Assembly (NCBI GenBank): GCA_944323875.1
Contig: CALUUH010000001.1
Span: 1 to 64,000, forward strand
Source of the DNA: Candidatus Gastranaerophilales bacterium
GTDB taxonomy: Bacteria > Cyanobacteriota > Vampirovibrionia > Gastranaerophilales > Gastranaerophilaceae
DNA: 64,000 nt
Direction of reading: 5' to 3'
Positions 23,906 through 32,100 of the stretch are shown here, one piece after another. The notes under the pieces are model-generated. The model saw only the letters and a list, made by a program, of their open reading frames with translations. It made no database searches and was not told where the DNA came from. The position numbers and the translations under genes are program-made. How positions within the stretch are numbered: position 1 is the stretch's first letter; each line of letters opens with the position of its first letter.

Positions 23906-25237
23906 ATGAAAGATAATTTAATAAATGCTGACACGATAAAAAAAGGAGATGCAACTATGTACAACCAAAAAACAAACAGTTATGGCGGACAAGTCCGCTC
24001 TTACACATCAAAGGTGAGTGAAGTGAGTAGAGTGAGTGAAGTGAGTAAGATGTCGAAACAAGACGAACAACAATCGCTACATTCCCTTCTACCTTTGGGA
24101 GAAGGTGGCCGCAGGCCGGATGAGGGTGCGGACGTACCCCGTCACGAAGCTACAGAGCCGGCCTCATGTAAATTCTCAATCACTCAATCACTTAGTCACT
24201 TAATCACTTCCCAGAAGGCCGCCTTCACCTTAGCCGAGGTCTTGATTACTCTGGCCGTCATCGGCATTGTTGCCGCCCTGACCCTTCCAGGCCTAATCCA
24301 AAACCACAACGAGAAAGCATGGTCTACGGCTAAAGATCTCTGGGAAAAGAAACTCACAGAAACAGTCCGCCGCATGAACACAGACGGCGTCATGACAGGG
24401 CATCGCTCTACAGAAGATTTTATGGATACTTTCAAACAATATATGAAAGTAATTAAGACTTGTGATAACACAGATATTAACAAGTGCTACTCACCTAAAG
24501 TTGTAACAACAGGAAGCAACGAAGAACCTATGGAAGTCGAAACAGATAGTCTTACAAGCGCTTCAAGCATGGGGCTTACAAGCTGGCAGACTAACACTAA
24601 TACAATGTCATTTGTTGTAGCAGATGGTACAACTGTTATCATGGCATACCAGCCGGAATGCCCTTATGCTGACCCTATAGAAGATACAGGTAGTCAGGTA
24701 TCTTGCATGGGCTATATGGTAGATGTAAACGGAAAGAAAGGGCCGAATAGAGTTGGAAAAGATATTCAATTATCCTCCGGCGTCGCATTTTCTACTTGCG
24801 ATAACCCGATAGGTGACATGTGCTGGAGCACAGACTTTGCCGCAAATACTCCATTGGATACAACCTTAGATGAAAATAAACAGTATGATGAAAATTATGC
24901 AACAACAGATAACTACTGGGCAGGAGCAAAGAAAGCATGCAAAGACAAGGGAATGGAACTTCCAACGACAGCCCAACTTGCACAATTAGCAAGCAATCTA
25001 TATGTGGATAGCAACGGAAACGAAGTAACAATAGGTGCAAGTGAGGACAAATTCAACCTAAAAGTAAAGGACGAATACAAAGATAATCCTCCAATCACTC
25101 TTGGCTACCCCTACTGGTCCAGTGAGAAGAGCGGTACGGTTACCGCGTACGGGCGGGGCTTCTACACTTCCTACAGTGACTGGGGCAACTACCGCAAGGA
25201 CGTCAGCAACTACCGCGCTGTTTGTCTCGGGAGCTAA
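23906..25237 (+). CDS. prepilin-like protein with C-type-lectin-like variable C-terminus (putative DGR target), locus 1
   Basis: 443 residues from 23906 (AAGGAGG upstream); a second start at 23957 with its own AAAGGAG matches the locus 2 start and may be the main one. A low-complexity leader includes translated repeats (SLLPLGEGGRRPDEG; SITQSLSHLITSQ), then the prepilin signal KAAFTLAEVLITLAVIG with Ala at -1, Glu at +5 and a hydrophobic helix. The middle is nearly identical to locus 2. The end is a lectin/FGE-like fold: NYWAGAKKACKDKGMELPT, then GYPYWSSEK... to NYRAVCLGS. The last ~45 codons change to GC-rich NNC codons. It would be exported by a type IV pilus/type II secretion system and displayed. 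No reverse transcriptase is nearby. Confidence 0.85.
   Translation: MKDNLINADTIKKGDATMYNQKTNSYGGQVRSYTSKVSEVSRVSEVSKMSKQDEQQSLHSLLPLGEGGRRPDEGADVPRHEATEPASCKFSITQSLSHLITSQKAAFTLAEVLITLAVIGIVAALTLPGLIQNHNEKAWSTAKDLWEKKLTETVRRMNTDGVMTGHRSTEDFMDTFKQYMKVIKTCDNTDINKCYSPKVVTTGSNEEPMEVETDSLTSASSMGLTSWQTNTNTMSFVVADGTTVIMAYQPECPYADPIEDTGSQVSCMGYMVDVNGKKGPNRVGKDIQLSSGVAFSTCDNPIGDMCWSTDFAANTPLDTTLDENKQYDENYATTDNYWAGAKKACKDKGMELPTTAQLAQLASNLYVDSNGNEVTIGASEDKFNLKVKDEYKDNPPITLGYPYWSSEKSGTVTAYGRGFYTSYSDWGNYRKDVSNYRAVCLGS
25100..25237 (+). other. putative DGR variable region 1
   Basis: From GGC TAC (about 25103) to the stop, compared with 56598-56741. Unchanged codons are TAC TGG TCC AGT GAG, GCG TAC, CGG, TTC, ACT and the block CGCGCTGTTTG near the end. 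Changed codons are mostly of NNC type. In the last eight codons before that block all eight differences fall in positions 1-2 and every third base is shared, as expected from AAC codons randomised at adenine. Confidence 0.75.
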
Positions 25238-25278
25238 CGCGTAACGGCCACCTAGCACATCTAACGCTGACCGCTTGG

Positions 25279-25437
25279 GTGACTAAGTGATTAGCGGATT
25301 TGCGGACGGATGGCGCGAACGAAGTGAGCAAATCCGGGTAGCGAGCAGATTGAGCCGACTTGTGCGCTAGCACTATAGGCGAAACTCTGCGAGCGTGAAG
25401 CAAATCCAAGACAAGTGATTAAGTGACTAAGTGGTTA
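25279..25437 (+). repeat. GC-rich conserved 3' element after prepilin gene, locus 1
   Basis: About 159 bp, almost identical to 56763-57006 except for an ~80-bp insertion there. It begins GTGACTAAGTGATTAGCGG and ends AAGTGATTAAGTGACTAAGTGG, so it is framed by the same short words. GGATTTGC...GCAAATCC segments allow stems. Far richer in GC than its surroundings. Its first 46 bp recur perfectly inverted at 25744-25789. Could be a structured RNA, a small mobile element or part of the diversification target. Confidence 0.7.
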
Positions 25438-25443
25438 CAAAAT

Positions 25444-25478
25444 AAGGCAATGTGAGAGTTTTCTCATGTTGCCTTTTA
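25444..25478 (+). terminator. terminator after prepilin gene 1, GGCAATGTGAGA family (member 2)
   Basis: AAGGCAATGTGAGA / TCTCATGTTGCCTT arms followed by TTTTATG. Confidence 0.8.
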
Positions 25479-25516
25479 TGCCGTTATGCTGAACTGCGAA
25501 CATTAATCATTACAAT

Positions 25517-25547
25517 ACCTTCTCCCCTTGGGGAGAAGGTATTTTTT
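25517..25547 (+). terminator. perfect 11-bp terminator hairpin
   Basis: ACCTTCTCCCC / GGGGAGAAGGT around TT, followed by ATTTTTT. Its sequence is a relative of the palindromic word translated inside the prepilin leaders (CTTCTACCTTTGGGAGAAGG). Confidence 0.85.
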
Positions 25548-25671
25548 ACCGTTGACTATACTTCGTTAACAGTTTCCAAGTGTAAGAGCTGACTTGTCCT
25601 ACCTCTCGCACAAACAATCCACCGGAGTGTTTGTGCTCGGCAGAGTCGCAAGGGGCGAGGAATATTTTATC

Positions 25672-25704
25672 GGTAACGTGAGAATTTTCTCGTTGCCTTA
25701 TTTT
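25672..25704. terminator. terminator-like hairpin, GGCAATGTGAGA family (member 3)
   Basis: GGTAACGTGAGAA / TTCTCGTTGCC, then TTATTTT. It follows a GGGGCGAGGAATATTTTATC word that recurs before member 6 (57309-57327). Confidence 0.7.
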
Positions 25705-25743
25705 GATAATCCTTAGTGCCTCAGTGCCTTAGTAACTTAGTGC

Positions 25744-25789
25744 CTTCGTTCGCGCCATCCGTCCGCAAATCCGCTAATCACTTAGTCAC
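25744..25789 (-). repeat. 46-bp perfect inverted copy of the 3' element start
   Basis: Exact reverse complement of 25279-25324. With it, this bounds a ~510-bp segment just behind the prepilin gene. The stretch 25238-25825 otherwise holds the 3' element, three hairpins and short-word repeats, and no gene. Confidence 0.9.
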
Positions 25790-25825
25790 AATCACAGTGC
25801 CTTAGTAACTTAGTGCCTTTTCTTT

Positions 25826-26272
25826 CTATTTCAAAGCAAATGTCATGTCTGCTTCCACGCAGATTTTGCCGTCGACTGTTCCTACGCCATGTGCCTTGCA
25901 AACCGGACCTTTAACCTTATTAAGTTCTACGTGCATTTCAAATCTGTCTCCCGGTCTTACTATATTTTTGAAGCGTACATTGTCCACGCCGGCGTATAAA
26001 GTTAATTTACCTTCAAATTCCGGCATTGTCATCAATATCGGGGCTGAACACTGTGCCATTGCTTCCAATTGCAAAACTCCCGGCATAATCGGATTATTCG
26101 GAAAATGTCCCTGAAAAAATTCCTCATTCATCGTCAAATTTTTGTATCCTTTTGCGTATTTGCCCGGAACACATTCTGTTATTCTGTCTACCAGCAAAAA
26201 CGGATAACGATGAGGTATCATTTCAATTATTTCAGTTGTTGTAAAGCTTAAAACTTTAGTTTCTTCTGTCAT
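25826..26272 (-). CDS. fabZ: 3-hydroxyacyl-[acyl-carrier-protein] dehydratase
   Basis: 148 residues from the ATG at 26272 (AAAGGAGAG upstream, preferred over a start at 26299). Dehydrates beta-hydroxyacyl-ACP in fatty-acid synthesis. Hot-dog fold signatures HRYPFLLVDR (21-30) and the catalytic GHFPNNPIMPGVLQLEAMAQ with His56 and Glu70. It lies 13 bp after lpxC, the frequent lpxC-fabZ pairing that balances lipid A against phospholipid supply. Not fused to lpxC as in some phyla. Confidence 0.96.
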   Translation of the reverse strand: MTEETKVLSFTTTEIIEMIPHRYPFLLVDRITECVPGKYAKGYKNLTMNEEFFQGHFPNNPIMPGVLQLEAMAQCSAPILMTMPEFEGKLTLYAGVDNVRFKNIVRPGDRFEMHVELNKVKGPVCKAHGVGTVDGKICVEADMTFALK

Positions 26273-26285
26273 CACTTTCTCTCCT

Positions 26286-27104
26286 TTATTTACATTCAAT
26301 TAGTTTATCTTTTAAAAGTTTGGCCGTTTTTAAATGGACTGCATGCCCCGCTTCTTTCACAAGGATTTGTGCTTTCAGATTAAGCGGGTTAACACCTGTC
26401 AGATACAAATCTCCGATTAGGTCGAGTATTTTGTGTTTAACAGGTTCTTTGCCTGAACGAAGTTCTGTTGTGTAACCTTCATCCTCAAGCCCCACTGTAT
26501 TTTCGTATGTTACGCCCTGCGCAAATCCGAGCATTTGGAATTTCTTTAAATCTTTATAAAAACCGAAGGTTCTGGCTTCTATAATTTCTTCTTTATTTCT
26601 CGGATTGTAGTTTACCCAGCACTGACGCAAATCCGGATGATCGTAATTAACGGCATAAGAAATAAATAATTCCTTATCCGGCACTATTACGAGGCTTGTC
26701 TTACCGTTGAGATAATAAACAGGCTCTGATACGGTATATTTTGGCGGACTATAAAGAAACGGCTTCTTAATTCCCGCTTTGTTGAACAAAGCAACCCATT
26801 CTTTAGCGCTTCCGTCAAGCGCCGGTACTTCATCCTCTGACATGCAGATATCAATAGAATCAATTCCGCAAAAGGCAAGTGCAGCCGTAAGGTGTTCTGT
26901 CAACATTGCTTTACTTGTTTTATTTCCAAGAGTAACGCAATGCTCTGTTGAAAGCACATTATCAACATTTGCTTCAAAGCTTTCTTTACCTTTGACAAAA
27001 TATCTTATCTTGCCTTCTTCTGACGGGAAAAAATTCACAGTGCAAGGCTTGTTTTTCATCAAGCCTTTGCCGGTTATTGATATTTCTTTTTTAATGGTTA
27101 TCAT
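26286..27104 (-). CDS. lpxC: UDP-3-O-acyl-N-acetylglucosamine deacetylase
   Basis: 272 residues. Zinc amidase of the first committed lipid A step. Starts [15 protein letters not shown]; Glu70-His71 (TEHLTAAL), the second ligand pair His224/Asp228 ([11 protein letters not shown]) and the general acid His254 (AGHAVHL) are present. Shorter than the E. coli enzyme (~305) but like many other phyla. Overlaps lpxD by 14 bp and is followed closely by fabZ. It proves LPS-type lipid A capacity. Confidence 0.96.
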   Translation of the reverse strand: MITIKKEISITGKGLMKNKPCTVNFFPSEEGKIRYFVKGKESFEANVDNVLSTEHCVTLGNKTSKAMLTEHLTAALAFCGIDSIDICMSEDEVPALDGSAKEWVALFNKAGIKKPFLYSPPKYTVSEPVYYLNGKTSLVIVPDKELFISYAVNYDHPDLRQCWVNYNPRNKEEIIEARTFGFYKDLKKFQMLGFAQGVTYENTVGLEDEGYTTELRSGKEPVKHKILDLIGDLYLTGVNPLNLKAQILVKEAGHAVHLKTAKLLKDKLIECK

Positions 27105-28194
27105 TATTCAAATTGTCCTCAAATTCTTTTAGCAACGGTTCATATTTTCTGAATTTTGCAAATATTTCCTGTGCGTCTTTCATAGTTTTGAGCTGCTTGA
27201 TAAATTCTTTTCTCGGAACAGCCGGAATACCTACGACAATTGATTTTTCAGGGAATGATTTTGTAACACCGGCTTTTGCGGTAATGATTGAATCAGAACC
27301 GATTTCAATATGATCAGCAAGACCTGCTTGACCGGCGAGAACTACACGATCGCCTATGACACAGCTTCCTGCAATACCGACTTGAGAAACTATCAGGCAG
27401 CCTTTGCCGATTTTACAGTTATGACCTATCATAACCTGATTGTCGATTTTTGTATCATCACCGATTGTGGTGTTTTCGATAGTGCCGCGGTCAATAGTTG
27501 TGTTAGCGCCGATTTCGACATTGTTACCGATAACAACAGATCCGATAGAAGGAATTTTGAAAATAACATGTTTTGCCGCACTGCCGTCTTTAATTTGTCC
27601 TTCTTTTCTTGCCTGTTCAATGTTATCAGGATTTTCTGTGACGAAACTAAAACCGTCAGCCCCGAGAGATACACCGTGGTGAAGGATTACACTGTCACCG
27701 ATTTGGACTCTGTCGCCAATATTTACACCGGGGTGGAAGAAACAGTTTTTACCGACTTTTGCATCGCTTCCTATGTAAGAGTTTGCAACGATTTTTGTAT
27801 TGTCACCGATTTCTGCTCCGCGGCTGATAACGACATTAGGCCCGATTTTTACGTTTTGTCCTAATTTTGCTTCCGGATGAACTGTTGCACTTGGATGAAC
27901 GCCTTCTGCAACTTCCGGTTCTTTATAAAAAAGAGTTATTAACTTCATCATAGCAAGACGCGGTCTTTCAACTTCTATGGTTGTTAAACCGTCGATTTGC
28001 ACACCTAACGGAACAAGTGCTGCTTTTGCTTTTGAATTTTCAAGGTTTGCGATTTCTTCTTCACCTAATGCAAGAGCAAGAGTATTTTCATCAGCCAATA
28101 ACGGCGGTGCTATTCTTTCAATTTTAGCATCCTGTACTTTTGTCAGCATTCCGCCTGTAATTTGTGTGATTTCTTCAAGTGTAAAAGCTTTCAT
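27091..28194 (-). CDS. lpxD: UDP-3-O-acylglucosamine N-acyltransferase
   Basis: 367 residues: an N-terminal uridine-binding domain (about 1-100) and a left-handed beta-helix of hexapeptide repeats (about 100-330; [47 protein letters not shown]). The catalytic His fits [13 protein letters not shown] or IGHNC. Adds the N-linked acyl chain in lipid A synthesis, acting directly after LpxC. First gene of lpxD-lpxC-fabZ. Confidence 0.96.
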   Translation of the reverse strand: MKAFTLEEITQITGGMLTKVQDAKIERIAPPLLADENTLALALGEEEIANLENSKAKAALVPLGVQIDGLTTIEVERPRLAMMKLITLFYKEPEVAEGVHPSATVHPEAKLGQNVKIGPNVVISRGAEIGDNTKIVANSYIGSDAKVGKNCFFHPGVNIGDRVQIGDSVILHHGVSLGADGFSFVTENPDNIEQARKEGQIKDGSAAKHVIFKIPSIGSVVIGNNVEIGANTTIDRGTIENTTIGDDTKIDNQVMIGHNCKIGKGCLIVSQVGIAGSCVIGDRVVLAGQAGLADHIEIGSDSIITAKAGVTKSFPEKSIVVGIPAVPRKEFIKQLKTMKDAQEIFAKFRKYEPLLKEFEDNLNNDNH

Positions 28195-28271
28195 ATTTGT
28201 ATCTCCTTTTTAAAATAATCCAAACTCATTTCAAGCCCTTGAAAATAAAAGAGATTGAAATAAATTCGGGA

Positions 28272-28742
28272 CTAACTGTTTTTCATTTTTTCTATTGTTC
28301 CGGTAGTTGATTTACCTTCAACAAAACTGATAAATTCAACACGCGTACCGTTTTTAATCATAATATCGGCTTCCGGCAATGTTTCCATATTGTAATCTGC
28401 ACCTTTAGTATAGACATCCGGTTTGATTTCATCCAGAAGATTACGTGGACTGTCCTCGTCAAAAAGGACAACATAATCCACACAGCTTAATGCGCACAGA
28501 ATTTCGGCTCTGTCATTTTCGTTATTTATCGGCCGGCCTTCCCCTTTTATGGAACGGACGGATTTGTCAGAATTAAGAAGCACTATTGAATAATCCGCAA
28601 AAGTTTTTGTTTTTTGCAAATATCTTACATGACCTACATGCAAAATATCAAAACATCCGTTTGTCGCAACGATTGTTTTGCCGCTTTTTTGCAGATTATG
28701 AACAAATTCCGCAACATTTTCTCTTCTTAAAACTTGTCCCAT
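28272..28742 (-). CDS. rfaE2: D-glycero-beta-D-manno-heptose 1-phosphate adenylyltransferase
   Basis: 156 residues, the stand-alone nucleotidyltransferase half of HldE. Cytidylyltransferase-like fold with VATNGCFDILHVGHVRYL (HxGH) and a C-terminal GKSTTGTIEKM. Makes ADP-heptose for the LPS inner core. Located 77 bp upstream of lpxD on the same strand, so it fits the envelope cluster. The kinase half (rfaE1) is not in the window. Confidence 0.93.
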   Translation of the reverse strand: MGQVLRRENVAEFVHNLQKSGKTIVATNGCFDILHVGHVRYLQKTKTFADYSIVLLNSDKSVRSIKGEGRPINNENDRAEILCALSCVDYVVLFDEDSPRNLLDEIKPDVYTKGADYNMETLPEADIMIKNGTRVEFISFVEGKSTTGTIEKMKNS

Positions 28743-28844
28743 AATATCCCTTTTTCTTTAATCTTACCAGAAAAAAGTATGGAGTGCAGTATAATTTAAC
28801 AAAAAGTAATAAAATGCGCACTTTGCAAGTTAAAAAATGAAGAA

Positions 28845-29048
28845 TTATCCGATAAGATTAAGTTTTTTGCCCAGTTCTTCGCTGATAACGCTTCCGATAG
28901 AGTATGTTTTGCCGTCAGAAACCTGCTTTGTTTGATTGTAATAAGCTTCCAATCTTTCTTTTTCAATTTCTTTTTGGATATCGTCAAAACGGGTCGGAAT
29001 TTTACTTTCCGGAAATTTTAGAACATTTTTAAAAACTTTTACAGGCAT
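28845..29048 (-). CDS. small protein of unknown function
   Basis: 67 residues, charged and mostly helical (FDDIQKEIEKERLEAYYNQTKQVSDG), no signal peptide. AAAGGAAAA precedes the ATG. Not recognised. It opens MPVKVFKNVLKFPESKIPTRF, close in style to short conserved proteins of this lineage, and lies between rfaE2 and another small gene on the same strand. Confidence 0.6.
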   Translation of the reverse strand: MPVKVFKNVLKFPESKIPTRFDDIQKEIEKERLEAYYNQTKQVSDGKTYSIGSVISEELGKKLNLIG

Positions 29049-29114
29049 TTTAAATTTTCCTTTCGTTATGATAAAGAAAGCTAAAAATAAAAAATGCCAT
29101 ATTTTAAAGTTTTA

Positions 29115-29390
29115 TTAACCGAAAAAATCAAATCCTATGCCGCCCAGGACGCGAATATCTTCAACCGGAGTTTTGTTGCCGACATAAGATTTCGGATTGA
29201 CAAATGACGGAATTTTCCGTTCTTGCGCCAATTTTTTTATTAACTTGTCCGGCAAATTATTTGCTTGTCCAAGTGCTTTTTGGGTTGTTTTTAAAAGCGC
29301 CTGCCGCACTACTTCCTTATCCGGATTAATTATTCGGGTAGAAGTATAGTGTTTTGACATGGGTAAAATAGTTAATTTGTTAATATTCAT
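29115..29390 (-). CDS. small protein of unknown function
   Basis: 91 residues from the ATG at 29390 (GTGGAGAAAAT upstream); an upstream ATG at 29420 lacks a binding site. Basic, helical middle (EVVRQALLKTTQKALGQANNLPDKLIKKLAQ) and a tail VEDIRVLGGIGFDFFG. No signal peptide, no recognised family. Close to asd (50 bp) on the same strand. Confidence 0.6.
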   Translation of the reverse strand: MNINKLTILPMSKHYTSTRIINPDKEVVRQALLKTTQKALGQANNLPDKLIKKLAQERKIPSFVNPKSYVGNKTPVEDIRVLGGIGFDFFG

Positions 29391-29440
29391 ATTTTCTCCA
29401 CGGGGTAAAGAAACAGGCACATGCCTGCTCCATAATAGAT

Positions 29441-30457
29441 TTAGTATAAGTCCATTTCAATAACTTTCCGGCAAAGTCTTACGGTATTTAAGGCAGCGCC
29501 AATTCGTAAGTTATCAGCCACACACCAGAGTGAAATACCGTTTTCAAAAGCCAGATTTTTTCTGATACGGCCGACAAAAACAGGATTAACTCCAGAGGCA
29601 TCGCGTGTAGTCGGATATTCGTAATTATCAGGATTATCAATAACCGTAACGCCAAAAGAGTTTTTAAGTATTTCTCGGACTTCTTCCGGTGAAATATTTT
29701 CTTCAAATTCTATATCAACGGCTTCTGAATGTCCGTTATAAACAGGGACACGCGCCGCTGTACAAGATATCGGAGTATCTGCCGCAAGATGAAGTATTTT
29801 TTTTGTTTCATTTGCGACTTTCATTTCTTCTTTTGTATATCCGTTGTCACAGAATACATCTATTTGCGGAATTACATTAAAAGCAATAGGCTTTTTGAAA
29901 CATTTATTTTCAAATTCTTCACCTGCAAGAACAGCTTTTGTATTAGCCGTTAATTCATTAATTGCAGCAAGCCCTGCACCTGATACAGCCTGATAAGTAG
30001 AAACAATCAGACGTTTGATTTTTACTATGTCATTTAACGGTTTTAAAACAAGCATCAACTGTGAAGTTGAGCAGTTAGGATTTGCGATAATGCCTTTATG
30101 ATTTTTCAAATCTTCATCATTAACATAAGCAATAACCAGCGGCACATCTTTATCCATTCTAAAAGCGCTTGAATTATCTATCAAAACGCCGCCGCGTTTG
30201 ACTATTTCCGGCGCAAATTTCTGACTGGTAGAACCGCCTGCTGAGGCAAGAACAATATTAACACCGTCAAAGCTTTCCGGTTTAGCTTCTTCAACTATAT
30301 ATTTTTTACCTTGAAATTCTATTTCTGAGCCCGCACTTTTAGCGCTGGAGAGAAATTTAATTTCATTAAAATCTATTTTTAATTCATCAATAATTTTTGT
30401 TATTTCGCGTCCTACAACACCGGTTGCTCCCAAAATTGCTATGTTAGGTTTTCTCAT
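29441..30457 (-). CDS. asd: aspartate-semialdehyde dehydrogenase
   Basis: 338 residues. Reduces aspartyl phosphate to the semialdehyde for lysine/diaminopimelate, threonine and methionine. Rossmann loop ILGATGVVGREI, active-site Cys129 in NPNCSTSQL, and the C-terminal RVPVYNGHSEAVDIEFEE with catalytic His and RIGAALNTVRLCRKV. Full length. Confidence 0.97.
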   Translation of the reverse strand: MRKPNIAILGATGVVGREITKIIDELKIDFNEIKFLSSAKSAGSEIEFQGKKYIVEEAKPESFDGVNIVLASAGGSTSQKFAPEIVKRGGVLIDNSSAFRMDKDVPLVIAYVNDEDLKNHKGIIANPNCSTSQLMLVLKPLNDIVKIKRLIVSTYQAVSGAGLAAINELTANTKAVLAGEEFENKCFKKPIAFNVIPQIDVFCDNGYTKEEMKVANETKKILHLAADTPISCTAARVPVYNGHSEAVDIEFEENISPEEVREILKNSFGVTVIDNPDNYEYPTTRDASGVNPVFVGRIRKNLAFENGISLWCVADNLRIGAALNTVRLCRKVIEMDLY

Positions 30458-30643
30458 TCTTATACCTCAAAATATAATTACAAAATAATATTAACAAAAA
30501 CATAAATACAACGCAGTAATATGAAGAAATTTTTACCATATGTACTTTTTATTCTGCTAAAAATTCCGGAATACATCTTCACATATTCAAATATACAGAT
30601 TCATTTTATCGGTATATTCCGTCTATATTATTACTGTAAAAAT

Positions 30644-30667
30644 AAAAAGCTCCCATATGCGGGAGCT
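30644..30667 (-). terminator. terminator after the 30732 gene
   Basis: On the minus strand AGCTCCC / GGGAGCT with a 6-nt loop, followed by TTTTT (30648-30644), 65 bp past the stop. The rest of 30458-30731 shows nothing clear. Confidence 0.8.
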
Positions 30668-30731
30668 GACTTCACTTTACTACCATTCTAACCTTTTACT
30701 ATATATGAGGAATCTATTATCAAATTTCTTA

Positions 30732-32000
30732 TTATTCTTGTGTCTGTTGTTCTGCCCCCTCCTGTTGTGTTTCCTGTGTTGAAGCAGCCGGCTGTGTTGA
30801 TTGATAAGCATTCAGAATGATTACAATCTTATTGATAGCTTCTGCTACCGCATCTTCATCAGTGTTCCAGAATGAGTTCAATTCTGAATTGATTTTTGCT
30901 TTCAGCGGAGTTATTGCCTGCAGCGCTTCATTGCCTAAATCAGCAGCTTTTTCTACTAATGCATTCAGGATATGTGTTACTTCGTGTTTTCCGCCATTGA
31001 ACCAGAGAGATTTGTCATCATAAATGGTTTCAATCAAGCCGCCTTTATCGTCATTGATGTAATCCGGAGCATAAGATGCGTTCCAATTATCAAATACATC
31101 TAATACATTGTCTTTGTTAATTTCTTCAACAGCTTCACGTAATTGCTTATCTTTTGTTGCAACACCGTTAACAGCATCAAATATTCTTTCATTAATGCTC
31201 AAAACTTCCGGTGATACCTGTTTGTTTTGCGTTGTAATCAAACTTTCCTCAGGGTTGCTGCCTTCCGGAGCTATTACCTGAACATCACCTTGATCTTGAG
31301 CACCCGGTGTTGTGTCGCCGCCAGGTGTAGTTGTATCGTCGCCGCCAGGTGTAGTGGTTGTATCCTCATCAGGTGTCTGCTGTGCTTCTGCAATAAGTGT
31401 TTGAAGCATTTCAGGAATTAATACCTGTAATTCTTGAGCAATACCCGCAAGAGCTTCAACCTGATTGTTTATCTGGTCTAAAATTTGTGGATTGTTAGCC
31501 ATCTGTGCATTTTGTACTGCCTTTTGTAATTCTGTTTGAATTTGATTTATTCTTACTAAAAATTGATTTATTTGTTCTTTTTGTTCTTTAGAAAGAGAGT
31601 CATCATTTGCTAACTGCTGGAGTTGTGCAGTGTAACCCGCAAGATTTTGTGCAGTATTATTTGCAATAACACCGATTCTTGTTTTGCGGCCATCAATGTA
31701 ACCTTGGACAGTGCTCATATCATAACCGCCTTGTTGTATTCCTGTTCCAGGATAAACAGGCATCGTGGTTGTCGGAGATGAAGGGTACATTCCAGGATAC
31801 ATCTGGTAACCCGGCATAAATCCTGAACAACCTGAGAACATATTGTTTTGATTTAACCAGTTGTTCTGTATACGCAATGCTGTAGATGGTGATACCCATT
31901 CAGGCATTGTATTAAACTGAATTTGTCCCCCGTAGTTTGATGCCCAGGTGAATGGATAGCCTGCTGCATTTAATCTTAAATTAAAACAATTGCAACTCAT
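30732..32000 (-). CDS. large helical protein of unknown function with annexin-like stretch
   Basis: 422 residues, no signal peptide. Order: an aromatic/Asn-rich head (MSCNCFNLRLNAAGYPFTWA), Gly/Pro/Met-Tyr-rich segment (about 60-95, MPGYQMYPGMYPSSP), Gln-rich coiled coil (about 100-210), a Thr/Pro/Gly/Asp linker with repeated TTTPGGD (about 215-235), then a helical C-terminus. The part INERIFDAVNGVATKDKQLR followed by AVEEINKDNVLDVFDNW resembles an annexin-type repeat by eye; this is weak. Ends in a Gln/Glu tail. Function unknown; perhaps a cytoplasmic structural or secreted protein. Confidence 0.65.
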   Translation of the reverse strand: MSCNCFNLRLNAAGYPFTWASNYGGQIQFNTMPEWVSPSTALRIQNNWLNQNNMFSGCSGFMPGYQMYPGMYPSSPTTTMPVYPGTGIQQGGYDMSTVQGYIDGRKTRIGVIANNTAQNLAGYTAQLQQLANDDSLSKEQKEQINQFLVRINQIQTELQKAVQNAQMANNPQILDQINNQVEALAGIAQELQVLIPEMLQTLIAEAQQTPDEDTTTTPGGDDTTTPGGDTTPGAQDQGDVQVIAPEGSNPEESLITTQNKQVSPEVLSINERIFDAVNGVATKDKQLREAVEEINKDNVLDVFDNWNASYAPDYINDDKGGLIETIYDDKSLWFNGGKHEVTHILNALVEKAADLGNEALQAITPLKAKINSELNSFWNTDEDAVAEAINKIVIILNAYQSTQPAASTQETQQEGAEQQTQE

Positions 32001-32100
32001 TGTTCATTTCCCCTTAATTTGATTCCCCGTATTTATATAAAGTATTTTGAGTCGCAAAAATTGCCATTTATCAGTGTATATCATGTAAAAGCCTGTATTA

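Noticed and set aside
23712..23909. Separate 65-residue gene starting at a TTG
   Set aside because: Homology with locus 2 continues upstream to the G10 tract, so this is part of the longer alternate frame, not an independent gene with its own start.
25058..25409. Minus-strand ORFs behind prepilin 1
   Set aside because: They are the reverse reading of the variable region and of the GC-rich 3' element, without ribosome binding sites; stops are rare there only because of base composition.
27310..27864. 184-residue plus-strand ORF opposite lpxD
   Set aside because: Antisense shadow of the hexapeptide repeats; the regular pattern comes from the lpxD repeat codons.
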